Assembly (NCBI RefSeq): GCF_025399195.1
Contig: NW_026252089.1
Span: forward strand, 558,001 to 622,000
Direction of reading: 5' to 3'
DNA: 64,000 bases
From: Umbelopsis ramanniana AG
Lineage: Eukaryota; Mucoromycota; Umbelopsidomycetes; Umbelopsidales; Umbelopsidaceae
The notes under the pieces were generated by a model. It was not told the origin of the DNA and did no database searches. It worked only from the letters and a program-made list of their open reading frames with translations. Position numbers and translations under genes: made by a program. Below are positions 1-15,000 of this stretch, in pieces. How positions within the stretch are numbered: the first letter of the stretch is position 1; the number at the start of each line of letters is the position of its first letter.

Positions 1-1480
1 GGAGCCCAGGCAAAGGGGACGAGAAGGGAGCGACCATACGACACAGTACGATGAGTTCCGTGCCGCGGTACAGAAGGGTAGGCGAAAAGCTCCATAGAGT
101 TCAGCCTCGAGTAGGGGACGGACGTCTGAGATGGACGTAGATCAATATATGGCTGAAAAGCAAGCAAAAACAATTTGATTGAACCTCAATCGATATGAAA
201 GCAACTTACGACTTACGAAGGCATGCGACCGGTAGGTACATGCTTATTGAGACGTACCAAGCCAAACAAATGCCTTCATATTAGCCAGTCTAATAATGAA
301 AGGTCAATCGATAGACTGTATGTGTATAGTTAAAATAGTGTTTGAAAGATTCAGTTTGAATTCGGAAGTTAGGGCTACATACCGGAGGTGCTTGAGGCAA
401 CTCTTTTTTTTTTTGGAAGATGCTAGATTATAATTTTTTTATCGATCTTTTATAGGTGTAAGACATCGTCATGATTTCGAAATGATCCTTCTGTGCTGTT
501 TATCTATTCGTCCGTGGATGAGTGTTGGGGGTTGGTGGTCACGTCGACGTCATCGTGTCCCTTCGCCATGGTACTTGCGTCTTGCTACCTTTGCATGAAT
601 TTTTTCCTTCCAAAAAAAAAAAAAAAAAGGGCAAAGAAGGCAATGATGCATAATGCAGTGTGTTTAATCTATATTGACCACATCGCTCACAATGTAATGT
701 TCAACGCATTTATTTACGGTATTCATGATGAGAGAAACCGAGAAAAAAAAAAAAAATATATAGACTGTCGCAAAACACATGTTACCTTTGCTCAATGTCT
801 CAGGCCCTCTCTTTCTTCTTAACTTTTTTATCTTTCTCATCGTATTGTACTGCCCAATGTATAAAGCGGCAACGTTGCACCACTCATCTCACTAACCTCC
901 CCGAAACCATCACCGTATATTCTTCAACCTGTTGTTTTCATGGTATGATCCCCATATTAGCCTATGCCATGGTTAATCAGGGTCATCATGCCTATACCAA
1001 GACTCATAATGATCTGAGGCATATAGCTGTGGCGGCATGCACATATTGAATCTCATCGGAACTGTCAAAATATGGATGTATATGGGCAAGTGGCTATCGA
1101 TCCAAGTGGGTTTAGGTATCTCCGTTTAAATATGAGATGTATAGATGAAATACGGATACCAGAGCTATAATTATGGTAGAATGATGAGGTTTGCATGGTT
1201 CGATATGTGAAAACGTATAGGATGACATAGGCTACATTTTTATAGCGCGAAAGGCAACGGTTGAAAGAAGGGGCAAGCGGTCGGCCGGGACTCCAAACCA
1301 CCCTGGGAAACTTTAGGCGGAGTCAAGCTGTCAAGTGCCATAACTGGCGGCTCGTTTCCCACTGTGAAAGGTGCGTCAAGGCCATGTGACTGGGCCTCGC
1401 ATTTTATTGAAAAAAAAGAATATAAACAGCTCATTTTATTATTATTCTAACTTGTTTCCTTATTATAATTCTCCACAAAC
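1..1480. other. Left-edge non-coding stretch with the OAT promoter
   Basis: I see no convincing gene here. The only open frames are short, start in A-tracts and show no protein-like composition. The stretch has long A runs (about 610-627 and 743-755) and T runs. Its right end is the promoter of the ornithine aminotransferase gene, with a TATAAA at 1421-1426, 55 bases before the ATG. Confidence 0.6.
1421..1426 (+). promoter_or_regulatory. TATA box of the ornithine aminotransferase gene
   Basis: TATAAA lies 55 bases upstream of the ATG at 1481, a plausible distance for a compact fungal promoter with a short leader. The call is by motif and position only. Confidence 0.5.
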
Positions 1481-3006
1481 ATGGTATCTTCTGCTTCTTC
1501 AAAGGGTTCTCTCTCTACCAGCGACGTTATCTCCTTTGAACATAACTATGGTGCTCACAAGTAAGTGCTTTGATCTCATGTCATCCATCCATTGAAACAG
1601 TGTGGACGCTGACGCTTGCCATGCAGCTATCACCCTCTTCCTGTTGTCTTCTCCAAGGCTCAAGGTATTTGGGTTTGGGATCCTGAAGGTAACAAGTACA
1701 TGGATTTCCTCTCTGCCTACTCTGCTGTGAACCAGGGCCACTGCCACCCAAAGATTGTGCAAGCCTTGTGTGACCAGGCTCAGAAGCTTACCTTATCTTC
1801 GCGTGCGTTCTACAACGATGTGTTTGGCAAGTACGCCAAGTATGTGACTGAGTACTTTGGCTACGATATGGTACTTCCCATGAACACGGGTGCTGAAGCC
1901 GTTGAGACTGCCATCAAGCTTGCCCGCAAGTGGGGTTATGTTAAGAAGGGTATTCCAGAGAACCAAGCCATTGTTCTCAGTTGCCAGGACAACTTCCACG
2001 GTCGTACTGTTGGTATCATCAGTATGAGCAATGATCCTGATGCTACCAAGGACTTTGGTCCCTATTTGCCATTGGTGGGTCCCGTTTGTCCCACCACTGG
2101 CCGTGAGATTAGATACAACAACTATGAAGATCTTGAAGCTGTCATTGAAGCTAACTCTGACAGAGTTGCTGCTTTCTTGGTTGAACCCATTCAAGGAGAG
2201 GCTGGGTAAGTGCTTGGCTGGCTGGAAAGAAATCTGTTCAAACTCAGCCTAACAATGTCCACCTTTCGCAATGTAGTATCATGGTGCCTGACGAAGGATA
2301 TCTCAAGAAGTGCTATGACCTCTGCAAGAAGCATAATGTCCTTTTCATTGGTGATGAAATCCAAACTGGTCTTGCCCGTACTGGAAAGATGCTTTGCGTT
2401 GAGCACGACGGTGTTCGTCCCGACATTGTCTTGTTGGGTAAGGCTCTTTCCGGTGGCGTATATCCCGTTTCTGCCGTTTTGGCCGATCGCGAGGTGATGC
2501 TGTGCATTCAACCTGGTGAGCACGGTTCTACTTACGGTGGTAACCCACTTGGTGCTGCTGTCTCCATGGCTGCCCTTGAAGTCATCAAGGAAGAAAACTT
2601 GGTAGAGAAGAGCCAGGTCCTCGGTGAGAAGTTCCGTGAAATGCTCAGCAGCATCAAGAGCCCTCTGTTGAAGACTGGTAAGTTGACACCCGGTTGAATT
2701 TTAACTGCGACGTTGTTTCTGATCCGTTGTTTATCTTTAGTTCGTGGACGTGGTCTGCTGAATGCTATTGTCATTGATGACAGCAAATCGGACAAGTCCG
2801 CCTGGCAATTGTGTTTGCTTCTCAAGTCCCGTGGTCTCCTTGCCAAACCCACTCATGTCAATATCATTCGTCTCGCTCCCCCTCTTTGCATCACCGAGGA
2901 AGAGTTGCTCAACGGTGCTAACATCATTGAACAAGCCCTTACTGACATTGTTGACATGAGCCATGAAGAACTCAACGCTTTGGATATTGGCAACGCCGCC
3001 CATTAA
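1481..3006 (+). CDS. OAT: Ornithine aminotransferase (ornithine-oxo-acid transaminase)
   Basis: This is a PLP enzyme that moves the delta-amino group of ornithine to 2-oxoglutarate, giving glutamate semialdehyde in arginine catabolism and proline synthesis. Exons are 1481..1560, 1627..2205, 2277..2677 and 2741..3006, giving 441 residues, the usual length for the family. All junctions are GT-AG and keep frame. The N-terminus reads [17 protein letters not shown] across the first junction, a family hallmark. The PLP-contacting Asp is in [12 protein letters not shown] (about D246) and the Schiff-base Lys in [12 protein letters not shown] (about K275). There is no obvious mitochondrial presequence, so a cytosolic location, as in fungal arginine catabolism, is inferred. 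The yeast counterpart is CAR2. A TATA box precedes it and the next gene follows 264 bases downstream on the same strand. Confidence 0.97.
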
Positions 3007-3270
3007 ATAAGTTCCCACCGGCTATACATAATATTAAACATAGGAATGTAGCATAACACTTTGCTCCATATGTATCATACTTTCCATCCTTTTTATTAAA
3101 CCTCGCAACACCTTTGTGTATTGTATCGTCTGAAATTTTACCTGTTGTCTAAAGTGTGGGCATTCCAATTACGGACAGGCCAGCTGATTGCAAGTCACTT
3201 ATCTTATGCTGTCGCTCCACTCGAATCCCCATTGCTTTTCTTCTTTTGCATTGCATTGCAATTACATTCA

Positions 3271-4181
3271 ATGGTAACTGTTGTTGATGAACGTCAAAGC
3301 GATTGGGAAAAAGCACCATTGAGCCAGAGGGAATCTTCCGCAAGGGACGGCCGCCGTCGGCTTGGCACGACTGCGGCACCTAAGCTGTCGATGCGATTAC
3401 CTACTTTCTTACTACTTATCTTTGCAACCTTTCTAATTGGAAGAATGACAGTTCGGTGCAGTCGTTCATGCTCGAATGTAGAGGTCGTCAACGACACTGT
3501 ACTCAAGGGGAAATGCAAAGTTTGGATACAACATCGATCACATGCCGAAGCAAAGCGCTTAACGCTTGGTTGTGAGAAAACGTGGGCTACAGTCAAGCCT
3601 GTGATTAAAGAATCCTTGAAGATGCCTCCCATTGAAAAGGATCATTCTTCCGCTGCTAACTTAATTCTACTGCATCCTGCTCATGGAAAAGTCGACCTTC
3701 ACCTTCCGGTTGGTAGTCCGCGATTTCAATCTCATATCAAACAGCCTCTCTTTGCATTTTTCGACGATCCAGGTAAAACGCAATGTCCCATCTTATCAGC
3801 GTTTTTGAATTTTTTTGTTTGTTCATTTCTCCCCTATCTACATCGAAAAACAGAGACTCGCATCTTGCTGAAACAGCGCACGAGTATTCCAGTCAAGCTA
3901 ACGACGGAACTGTGCTTTCGACGAGACCAGAAATCAGGTCAGTTTCAATATGTATGAGGGGTTAGTGTCAAACAGATTTTAACATGACTCTGGCGCTTTT
4001 AGACGACCCATATGTGATTTTGTATCGCATCCTCTCCAACCAGTTTACTAAGGAAGACGTCAATTCTATGCGACGTAGCCTTTGTCAATCAAGTTTCGAG
4101 GTATCGAGCTGGCAGGAATCACCTAACAATCATGATCGCCTCGCCTCCGCCTATAGCTTTGTATTCAAACGCCGAGGCTAA
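3271..4181 (+). CDS. Unrecognised single-pass membrane protein (254 aa)
   Basis: I do not recognise this protein. The model is exons 3271..3772, 3854..3937 and 4003..4181, all GT-AG and in frame. The start is the first ATG of the open frame; upstream codons in frame carry no ATG. The product has a basic, Ser-rich N-terminus of about 40 residues, one hydrophobic helix at about residues 43-57 (LPTFLLLIFATFLIG), then about 195 residues with scattered Cys, some just after the helix, which suggests a type II membrane protein with a lumenal or outer domain. Only one helix is seen, so it is not a transporter. Codon use and intron style match its neighbours. The 84-base middle exon and the frame-keeping splices support a real gene. 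It could be an endomembrane protein specific to its lineage, but that is a guess. Confidence 0.7.
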
Positions 4182-4455
4182 GTAAGGGAGGGGAGGGTGG
4201 TTTGATTGTCTATCCTTTTGAGCTGGCTCATGTACAATTGTAACACATTAAATTCGTACAACCTATGGTATACAGAACTCTTTCTTAACGTGATGTTTCC
4301 CTTTTTTACAAAGAAATGTGACGAAATAAATATAAAAAAAAAAAAAGAAGAGGAAGAAGTCCTTTTATTGTCCGCCCCCAGTTATTTGGTTCGAAAAATG
4401 ACGAGAGAGAAAGATTCCCAAACCCCACTTCCCTTTCTCGGAGACTGCTCATAAC

Positions 4456-6853
4456 ATGCCGTTTCATGGCGAGGAATCCAATGAGATTACGCCGCTCATT
4501 CGGTATTCGGAAGACACGTTGCCCAAGAACGACGAAGTGAGTGGAGCCATACAGCGTTTGCTGCTATTGGTGACCATGCGACTTCCCAAGTTTGCTATTG
4601 TTGAGCGAGACGACTTGGAGGACGCTGTGGTCACCGACGCCTTTGCTGACATAGCCAAGAAAGCCTGTCATATTCATCAGGATTCATTGATCTTTGTCAC
4701 CTTGAAAGCCATGGAGCGTTTTCAGATCCAAGCCCAAGGGTCCCCGCGCTGGAGTGAACTTCTGGAAACAAGAGCCAGCATTTGCGAAAGTCTCGCCCAT
4801 AAATTGTAAGTGACCGGTGGGGCAGCCACTTGGTCTGTGCTTTGCATCACACAGCATTGTTCTGACCTGGGGGCTTTTTCATTTCAGTATCCGTCTATAT
4901 GAGAGAGAGCGCACAGAGCGGTTTGTGGCTGCCATCATGCAGAAGCATGATTTGAAGTTCGCCTCGGATCAGAGTGGTAATTTTGAATGCTAGACACGGA
5001 TAATCAATGGGCCGTATCTGTTATTAAATGTTTGATTTCAGCGATTGAGTTGGCTGTCAAGTTACATGCAACCAAATTTTTGTTAGAGCCCAAGGTCCAG
5101 AAGGTGATCCATGACGTTTGGAATGGCTATTTACTTCCCCATGAAGAGAAAGACGGCCGAGTCTCATTCAGGTCGAATGCGTACATCAAGAGAGTCAAAA
5201 CTGAGTTCTTCGATACACACAAAATTCTGGTACCAAAGTAAGTAGTGGGTTACGGTCTTGGGAGGACACGGTCCATATGGGCGGGAGGGGGTGTTTACAC
5301 CGCCTGCACTTTGACACTCATATTGTGCACAGGTATCAAAATGCAATAGAAACAGTGGTCACTATCCTGTTTTTGATTCTGTACTCCATCGTTATCAATT
5401 CCCGACGAGCGGACGTACCTTCCGTGCTGGAATGGGTGCTGTATAGTTTCGTACTGGCATATGTCATTGACGATATTCGTGATGTAAGTGTTGCCATCCA
5501 TCTATCCATTGAAAAAGCTGCCAGCCGTCTCACATCACCCTTTCAATGGCAAATTTTAGATATACAACTCGGGAACATTTCATTACTACAGCTTTTGGGC
5601 TTGGACAAATACTTTGACCCATTTAGTGTTCATTGGTTCGTTTTGTTTGCGTATTGCCGCAATGACAAAGACCGGCGATACAAGGGATATGTTAAACAAT
5701 ACGTCCATTGATGTCCTGTCTGTGGTATCGATTCTTTTATGGTAAGCTGGTTAGTTGGACTTGCGAATATGCTAGCAACGCAATGGTTATTGACAGTGTT
5801 AATTTTTCTCAGGTTCCGTGTGCTCAGCGTTGTATGCAATACATGGAGATATTTTGGATCCTATACTATCATTGTGCAAAGCATGTTGAGTGACTCTCTC
5901 ATGTTCTTCTTCCTTTTGATTTGGGTTATTCTCGGATTCTTCCAAGCCTTCATTGCTTTACGAACCGAAGACACAGCAAGCGACAATGACTTTTCAGAAA
6001 TCACCGCCTTGCTGCTCCGAGGTTACTTGATGTAAGAAAGATCAGCTGTTGGTGGTAGTGCTGAAAATGTACTAAACTTTGATTCTCTCTTCAGGTCTCC
6101 TGACTTTGAAAAGGCCAATGTGTTCCATGATATCATTGGCGAACCATTGTTTTATGCCTATATCTTTTTGGTATCTGTCGTTCTCCAGTCATTCTTGACA
6201 TCTGTGTTTTCGGACTCATTCAGTAGGATTTCTGAGGATGCAAAGGTGAGATGTTTGATGAAAACGTGTGTGTCTGTATAGAAGCAGCCCATGATGAGAA
6301 AGCTAATATAGGTTGCATTCATTAGGCCCAATATCTTGCTAACTTTGCATACCGCGTTATCGTTGCTGTTGATACGCGACACTCACTACCACCACCTTTC
6401 AATCTTGCTGATCTTTTGCTGCTGCGCCTACCATCTCTATGCATGAGCAAACAGTTCTATGATAAGTTCCGGTACTATGTCCTTTCCGTGATTTTCTTCC
6501 TCCCTCTCCTTATTGTCTCCTTCCATGAGAAAGTGCTACTTCGTCTGGATAATGCAAGAAGTGATGATTCATTGAGTGATGACGAGGGTACTATGAACGA
6601 GGAGCAGGACTTTATGACCACGGATGATGACGAAGTGCGAGATCTGAAGGCCGTAGTGGGTGAACCCGATTTAGACAAGATCCAGAAGCTAGCTGAAAAG
6701 ACAGTTCAGAAGAGCAAAGAAGATGAAACGACTTCCATCTCGCCAAATGAAATACTCCATGCCGATATCAAGCGTGTAGTACGTATGCTCGATATGATCG
6801 ATCAGCGACTCGGACGATTGGAAGCAAACACCGCTCAGGATGTCGCCAAGTAG
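4456..6853 (+). CDS. YVC1: TRP-type vacuolar cation channel (Yvc1/TRPY1-like)
   Basis: The likely role is a non-selective, Ca2+-permeable channel of the vacuole membrane that releases stored calcium on osmotic or mechanical stress. Exons are 4456..4805, 4888..4976, 5042..5237, 5333..5483, 5560..5741, 5813..6031, 6095..6245 and 6326..6853 (621 aa; yeast Yvc1 is slightly longer). The cytosolic N-terminal domain covers about 1-210. Helices follow near 214-232 (S1), 242-259 (S2), 280-296 (S3), 310-330 (S4) and 340-365 (S5), then a pore region near 375-400 and S6 near 415-440. The stretch FHDIIGEPLFYAYIFLVS resembles the fungal TRPY pore/S6 region. The C-terminal tail has an acidic run (SDDEGTMNEEQD, TTDDDE), where yeast Yvc1 has a calcium-sensing acidic patch, and then a probable coiled coil. 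Intron 7 has two possible acceptors; the one at 6325 restores homology. Confidence 0.88.
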
Positions 6854-7037
6854 TTTCTCTGTAAAAAACAGCTTAGTGCCGTGTCTCTTTTGCATTGTAT
6901 GACGCGCAATCCATTTTTTTCTTATTATCTTATAAGCTATTGTATCCATCCAAATTACACAAATGCATAAAGTCACTGATCACCGCCGCATGATTAACAC
7001 TCTGCACTGCTATGCAGGGCATATAATTTATTTATTT

Positions 7038-9018
7038 TTACTCTTGGTTGATGGAGTTGCCATTATAAGTTTGTTTCGGGTCTTCATCATCGTCGCGTAG
7101 AGAGTCGAGGGTGGTAATTTTGCTCTTATTTCTCCTACAAAGGTCCATGAATGTCAAAGGATGCCGTGCAGGATGAATTCGTGTTATGAGTTTAACTTAC
7201 CTTGCAGCAGCAGCAGCTTTGGAGTCTGACGACGATGTTCCTTGCTGCTCTTCGTCACCAAATTCACTTTGGGCACCCAGGGTGGTACCTCCAGTAATGC
7301 CTCCGGAAGCAGGCAATAAGGTGGCCAGAACATTATTGACCAGGCTCCAAGAGGCTCCGGCAGCACTATAAGCCAAATCTACAGCAGAGTATGCGTAGCC
7401 CCAGAGACCAGGTGCCGTAGGAGTATAGGCAGATGTCACTTTGCGAGGAGGTTTCATGATCAAAGCACTGCTGGGGACCAATTCCAGTTCCCTGAGGGAT
7501 TTGCTCTCATCTCCCATTGAAAACTGACGGGTGGGAAACTGAGCGAGGAGCATGAACGGTGCATCGCCGTCTGTGCGCTCCTTTGATCAAAAAGAGTGTC
7601 AGACCCACATATTCGACGCATGGTGACAAGTTTTGCCGTCAACTTACCGCATCGATCCATTTCATCACATCATCCAAGGTATCGGTAGCATTGAACTGCT
7701 TGCGAATTTGAGAACCGTCCATTTGCCGAACACTAAGATTGCATACTGTGGATGTCGATCTAAATAGAAATTTTCTGTTAGTTACTTGGAGTGGGTCAAA
7801 AGATCCTTTTCATCTGTGAAACATGACTCACTGGGCAGCAGACGACGAGGTAGATTCTGTACCGGACAATGGAGTGGTATTGCCCTTTTGTCTCTCCTCA
7901 ATCTCCCGTTGTCGCTGAGCAGCCCGTTCTCGTTTATCGCTCTCAATTTGCTCACGCAGCTTGCGTCGATGTTCCTCCTCAGCTTTGCGCTCCTTTTTAA
8001 CTTCTTCAGCGTATTTCCGTCGTTGTTTCTCATCATGCGACTCCTGAGCTGCTTGTATTTCCTGCCCCGTTCGACGGCGTTGCATTTCCTTCTCGCGTTG
8101 GTTCTACATAGATAATGAATTTTCTATACCACCTGTCTGTATCGTAGAACACCTCACTGTACCTTTTCCTCCTCTTCAGCTCGCTTTTTACGAGCAAGTT
8201 CCAGCTTCTTTTTTAAACTAATTTTCACACGAAAGGTTCCATAATAGCATGGTGAGTGCGGGAACAAAAAAATGCTCAACATAGTATACGTGGCAACTTA
8301 CGCTTCTTTCTTTTCTGCTGTGCTGGGCGGTGTTTGTGCGGAGGCAGATGTATTGGTGGACGGAGATGAAACGCCTGTAGGCAGTGGAGCCGATGGCGCA
8401 TTGGTCGGTCCAGCCGGTCGAGCGACTGGTTGGGGTGCCGGTGGTTGTGTATGGGCTACTGCTTTGTCGAATTTACTAGCAATCTCTTCAGAGGAAGTAT
8501 CGGATCCGGTAATGACCTCCACAATGACGCCGGCTCTACACAATTGAATCTCAACGTTAACGTGTGAAAATCAACTACAGCAGACTTGAGTGAGCGAGGC
8601 TTACTTTAGTAGAAAGAGGGAGGGATATCTATGAACGGGATCTGGTTGAAAGGGGTTCGAATCAAAAGATTAGCTGTAACGGTCATGGTGGGTCTCTCGC
8701 ATTCGTTCGACGGAAACTCACATAGTTGGCCAAACAGGTTGGCGTTGTCGGTATCTTTTTCAAGAGTGATAGCAATAGCTTGTTCGCGCAATCGTTGTAC
8801 GATGGATTCAGCTTCGAGTGTGGCCGACATGGCATCACTTTCGTGCGATTCATCTGAAGGGTCGGTGACATGTTAGAGCACGAGCCAATGGATGGAATCC
8901 CAGACTAAAAGTAAAGCATACCGCGTGCAAAAACAACAAAGACACAGCCCTTGGCATTGACTTGAGTCACTGCCTCGGCTACAGGTCCTTGGAACCAAAC
9001 GGTTGATGAAGTAGTCAT
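7038..9018 (-). CDS. UBX-domain protein, UBXN4/erasin-like (Cdc48 cofactor)
   Basis: The likely role is to recruit the Cdc48/p97 ATPase to the ER membrane in ER-associated degradation. Exons on the minus strand, 5' to 3', are 9018..8922, 8853..8722, 8641..8605, 8535..8302, 8217..8163, 8103..7832, 7759..7648, 7580..7201 and 7134..7038 (471 aa). The first 130 residues are a thioredoxin-like domain starting MTTSSTVWFQGPVAEAV and containing YPVHRYPSLFLLKAGV, matching the UBXN4 N-terminus. A Pro/Ala linker and a long charged coiled coil (about 170-270) follow. The UBX domain lies at about 275-362. A hydrophobic stretch after it (LWGYAYSAVDLAYSAAG and on) corresponds to the membrane hairpin known in erasin. 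The 37-base exon is fixed by homology: the nearer AG would put a stop in frame. Confidence 0.9.
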
Positions 9019-9108
9019 GGCAGAGATCTACAGTTGTAACTCACAGCAGCGCAAAAAGTTCAGTTTGAAATGGACGGTGGAACCAATAAAACGGGCGATC
9101 GCTTAATT

Positions 9109-11430
<2,322 letters not shown>

Positions 11431-11734
11431 TTACAGTTCTTCCAAGGCACAGCACAAACAGCACGCAGCCAAGCTAGTTTCAAAATATAATCATAAGTAT
11501 CATGAACTCCGCTGTACCACATGTTCAATGAACTTACCATCCCCAACAGCAAGCATCATTGTCCTGACGCTGAGGCTGTTGTTGAATGTACACAGTCTGA
11601 GGAGGAGGAGTGGGCTGGTAATACCCCTGAGGTTGTTGCTGGTAGTAACCTTGTTGAGGTGGTGGTTGGTAATATTGGTTTTGAGCCTGGTAGGATTGGG
11701 GAGGGGGAGGGTATGAGTAGCCTTTGTTTTCCAT
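11431..11734 (-). CDS. Small CYSTM-family protein, Pro/Gln/Tyr-rich with C-terminal Cys module
   Basis: CYSTM proteins are short, stress-linked, membrane-attached proteins; the yeast relatives are palmitoylated and sit at the plasma membrane. The model is exon 1 11734..11538 and exon 2 11473..11431, with a 64-base GT-AG intron, 79 aa in total. The N-terminal part is a low-complexity repeat of PPPQ, QQGYY and QPQGYYQ. The second exon completes the diagnostic end, CCWGCLAACCLCCALEEL, which is missed if the gene is read as one exon. The Cys-rich hydrophobic tail may be acylated and act as a membrane anchor. A role in stress tolerance is known for the family, not shown here. The downstream neighbour on the minus strand is 1.1 kb away. 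Confidence 0.92.
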
Positions 11735-12007
11735 GGTGCGAGATTGGTAGCGGTTTGAATGTGGAAAGAAGAAACGCAGGCGGTCCAGGGCTTGCAGAAA
11801 CCAAATTTCAGATTCTTGCTGTGACGGTCTTTTCTTATTCTATTTTTTCCGTTTGCCAAGAGCCCAGTAACTGCGGATACTCAATACAGCTGGCTGGCTT
11901 GTGTGGCACATGTCTCAAGGCTGACCACGCACTTCAAAGCATTTCTTTTCATTATGGGTTGGTGGGTTAAATTATTACAAAATAATAATTATCAGATGAA
12001 AAAAGTG

Positions 12008-15000
12008 TTATGTCTTGTAATTGGTATCTATGATGGATGTATATGCATCTACGGCATCAAGGTAAGCTTGGCCCAGGGCTAAGGGCTCCATATCATCTCG
12101 TTCAAGGACTTTCTTGAGTCGCCAGTCGTGGGGGCTTTGTGTGAGGGGCTTGGGTGTGAGTGGAGTAATGGGAGCAAGAGCGTTGGGAGAGTCATAAAAA
12201 TCAGAGCCTGTCATGTTGGACAGTTGGGAAGCTCGAGACCCTGCAAAAGAGGTAATTTTGCTGCTGCTTTCACCTCGATCTCTCTCGCGCAAGGAAGGGA
12301 TTTGAATAGGGCTCAAGCCACCCGGCGATAGTTGAATGGGGGAGGCAGGATTGATAGTGGCTTGTTGAGCATTCCACCTTTGTTTGTTGTTGGCCACAGC
12401 CCGCATAATATCTTCCACCACCTTGCCAATTTGTGCACGATCCCGCTCTGTTGCCTGTCTTGCCGTGGTTTGAACTTCAAACTGCGATTTGGCTTTTCTT
12501 GCATCCGCACCAGTGCTATAGACTAGCAAGAATTGAGATTCACTTTGACTTTCAATAAGGGCCTGAGCAAGCGCATCCAGTCGCTTTTGCTCTCTTCTTA
12601 AGTCAAGGTTTGGCCTAGGTAGGAAAATGATGGAACCACTGCCGGTGACGAGTTTTTGGATGGCTATGAACGCCTCAATATTAAGCTGAAAAAAATACGA
12701 TAAGTGTCTGTTTGACAAAGCAAGGTTCCATAAAGCGTTCAAACTTACGTTGTTTTGGTCAATGTGAAGCTCTTGTATCGTTCGGTTGTTGATAAGGCAC
12801 TTTTGAAGCTCAATGACGCCTGCAGGACCCATTTGAAGATTACCGAGTCGCAAGCATCGTAGTCGGGTATTGGTGGTCAGACCAATGAATGCACCAGCCA
12901 GCGCTGGTCCAAGTCCACGTGTGTTCTCGCCGCCACCTAGGTCGAGATCCTCGATGACACGATTTTGTTCAAACAGTCCCGCCAGGGCATGGATGGTTTC
13001 ATTGGAAACGGCCGTTGTCATGCTGATACCGGAAAGATCCAGCGTTTTGATAGTACGGTTGTGTGTAAGACTGGTAAACAGCTCATGCAACACAGCATCC
13101 TCCCATTCGGTATTGGCCAGCGACAGAGCTACGGGACCGTTGGGGACAGCCAGGGCGGTCCATAACAACCCTAGAGAGCTGGGTTCAGACATGTAAGGAT
13201 TGGCACCAGCGACAAGATCAACTTCTCGATTGTTGGATTGGCCGATCGCTTGGAAAATAGCACTGATTTGGCGACTTTTCAACCCACAATTGTCTACGCC
13301 AAGGCGTCTGACCTTGTCAAAAGAAGGTGACTGAATCCAACTGCACAAGGTGCCCACTTGATGGTCGGATAGGCCAATGCGACCGACATCCAAAGATTGG
13401 ATATGTAGCTGTGACAAGGTATTGAAGTCGGTTATGACATTGCATTTTCTCATTTTGAGAGTGCTCAAGTGAGCACATCGTCTGAGCAAGTTGCTCAGAA
13501 GTTCTTCGCTGAAGTAAGTGTAATTATGAGACAAATCGAGGTGTCTCAAATGAGCCGGCATAGCACTAAGAATGCATTCTACGATACGTTCCAGTTGGTT
13601 GCGAGAAAGTCCACAGTAGGCCACCGATAATTCTTTCAATGCCTTTCGATTGGCCTTCACACCAGCCAATAAGGCATCAATATCGGTATCAGTTATTTGG
13701 TTCTTGCCAATATGAATGGCGTTAATTCCGATTTGCCGACTCTCCATAGTCTTGCCAATAACGTGAATAGCTGATTTTGAGCCACCACACTTGCCTATAC
13801 CGCAATTAGTGAAGTCAATCTTGCGTAGTTTTTTGTTGTGCATGAACAAAGACCACATTTCACTGGACAAAACGTTGTCGATAGCAGCTCCTCCTTCCAA
13901 AGAATTTGTCCAGCCATCTTCGATACGAGCTGGCCACTGCTCCAAGGGGTGGAGGTTCACATTCGAAAAGTCGATATCGCGGAAAGTAACCTGAACCAAC
14001 CAAATTTGTCAGTTTCCCTAAACTACGTGTGGGTTTTTAAAATGACGACGAAAAATATGTCAAACTCACGTTGTGTCGAAGGGCGCGGAACAGAGCTAAA
14101 AGCTCGTATTTACTATATACCGCAGGAGACTCGTTGATTTCGTTAGGAGAATGTACATTAATATGACGTGCTCCAGGCATATCAGGTATACTGGAAATGG
14201 TGAATGCAAAACGACGTTTGTCGAGGTTCATAGCTGCGCAGTATCCCTCCAAAAGAGCATCGAAACCACGATCGCCTAATTTGCTGATATCAATGGTAGG
14301 CTCAACACGAGTAGATTGTAGAGCGTCAACGACATCCAAGGTATAGGGAGGGATGGGATAAAAAGGCACTAGATTGCTGATAGAGACACGAAGTTGCCGG
14401 ATGATTTCTTCGCAATGACAAGAAACAAAGAGAAGCTTTTGCGAATCCTTGGCAACATTTCGAACCGTGAGTTCAAAAGAATCGTCTCTACCGGAAAATG
14501 ATATATGTTGGATGGTCAATAAACCATGTCTGTCTCTGAATATGACTTTTTTGTATTCATCATCGGCGAAACCGTGGGGCAGGACATAAAAACTACTTTT
14601 TCCGATAGCAAACATAACAGGCACAATAATCTCCTTGGATGCATGAGGGTTATCTGACGTTGGTTTTTGACGTTGATGCTTCAGTACAATTTGCTTGACC
14701 AGGATGTCGTCCACTGGATCGGTGGTATCCCGTTGTTTTTGCATGCGCTCAATAGCCATGCTTCGCTCAGCAGAAGTGACCGGACTGATGTGGGAAAGGT
14801 TATCTTGAGCGAGGCGGCGGAGTGCATTCACCCAACCTATAGCGTCTTGTTGCAACGAAGTGAATATACAGATGGAAGAGATGACCTTGGTCAGTGGGTC
14901 GACATGTTCGATACGAAACGTGGTGTTACTCTGAGGAACATAATGTACTCCAATGATGCCTTCTTTAGATAGCATGTGGTGGCTTTTGGACACCTTGACA

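Noticed and set aside
493-1049. Two overlapping plus-strand open frames in the left edge
   Set aside because: They run through A-tracts, giving KKKKK runs, and show no protein-like pattern or splice partners.
3121-3270. Upstream part of the open frame before the orphan membrane protein
   Set aside because: There is no ATG in this part of the frame; the first ATG is at 3271 and the upstream part lies in the short spacer after OAT.
8650-8665. GGTTCGAATC resembling a tRNA B box
   Set aside because: It lies in an intron of the UBX gene and I could find no A box or cloverleaf around it.
12686-12748. Reading the PH-LRR gene without its second intron
   Set aside because: The 63 bases are in frame and open, but the donor GTAAGT and T-rich acceptor are strong and splicing restores a smooth LRR (QNNLNIEAF). 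It remains possible as retained-intron isoform.
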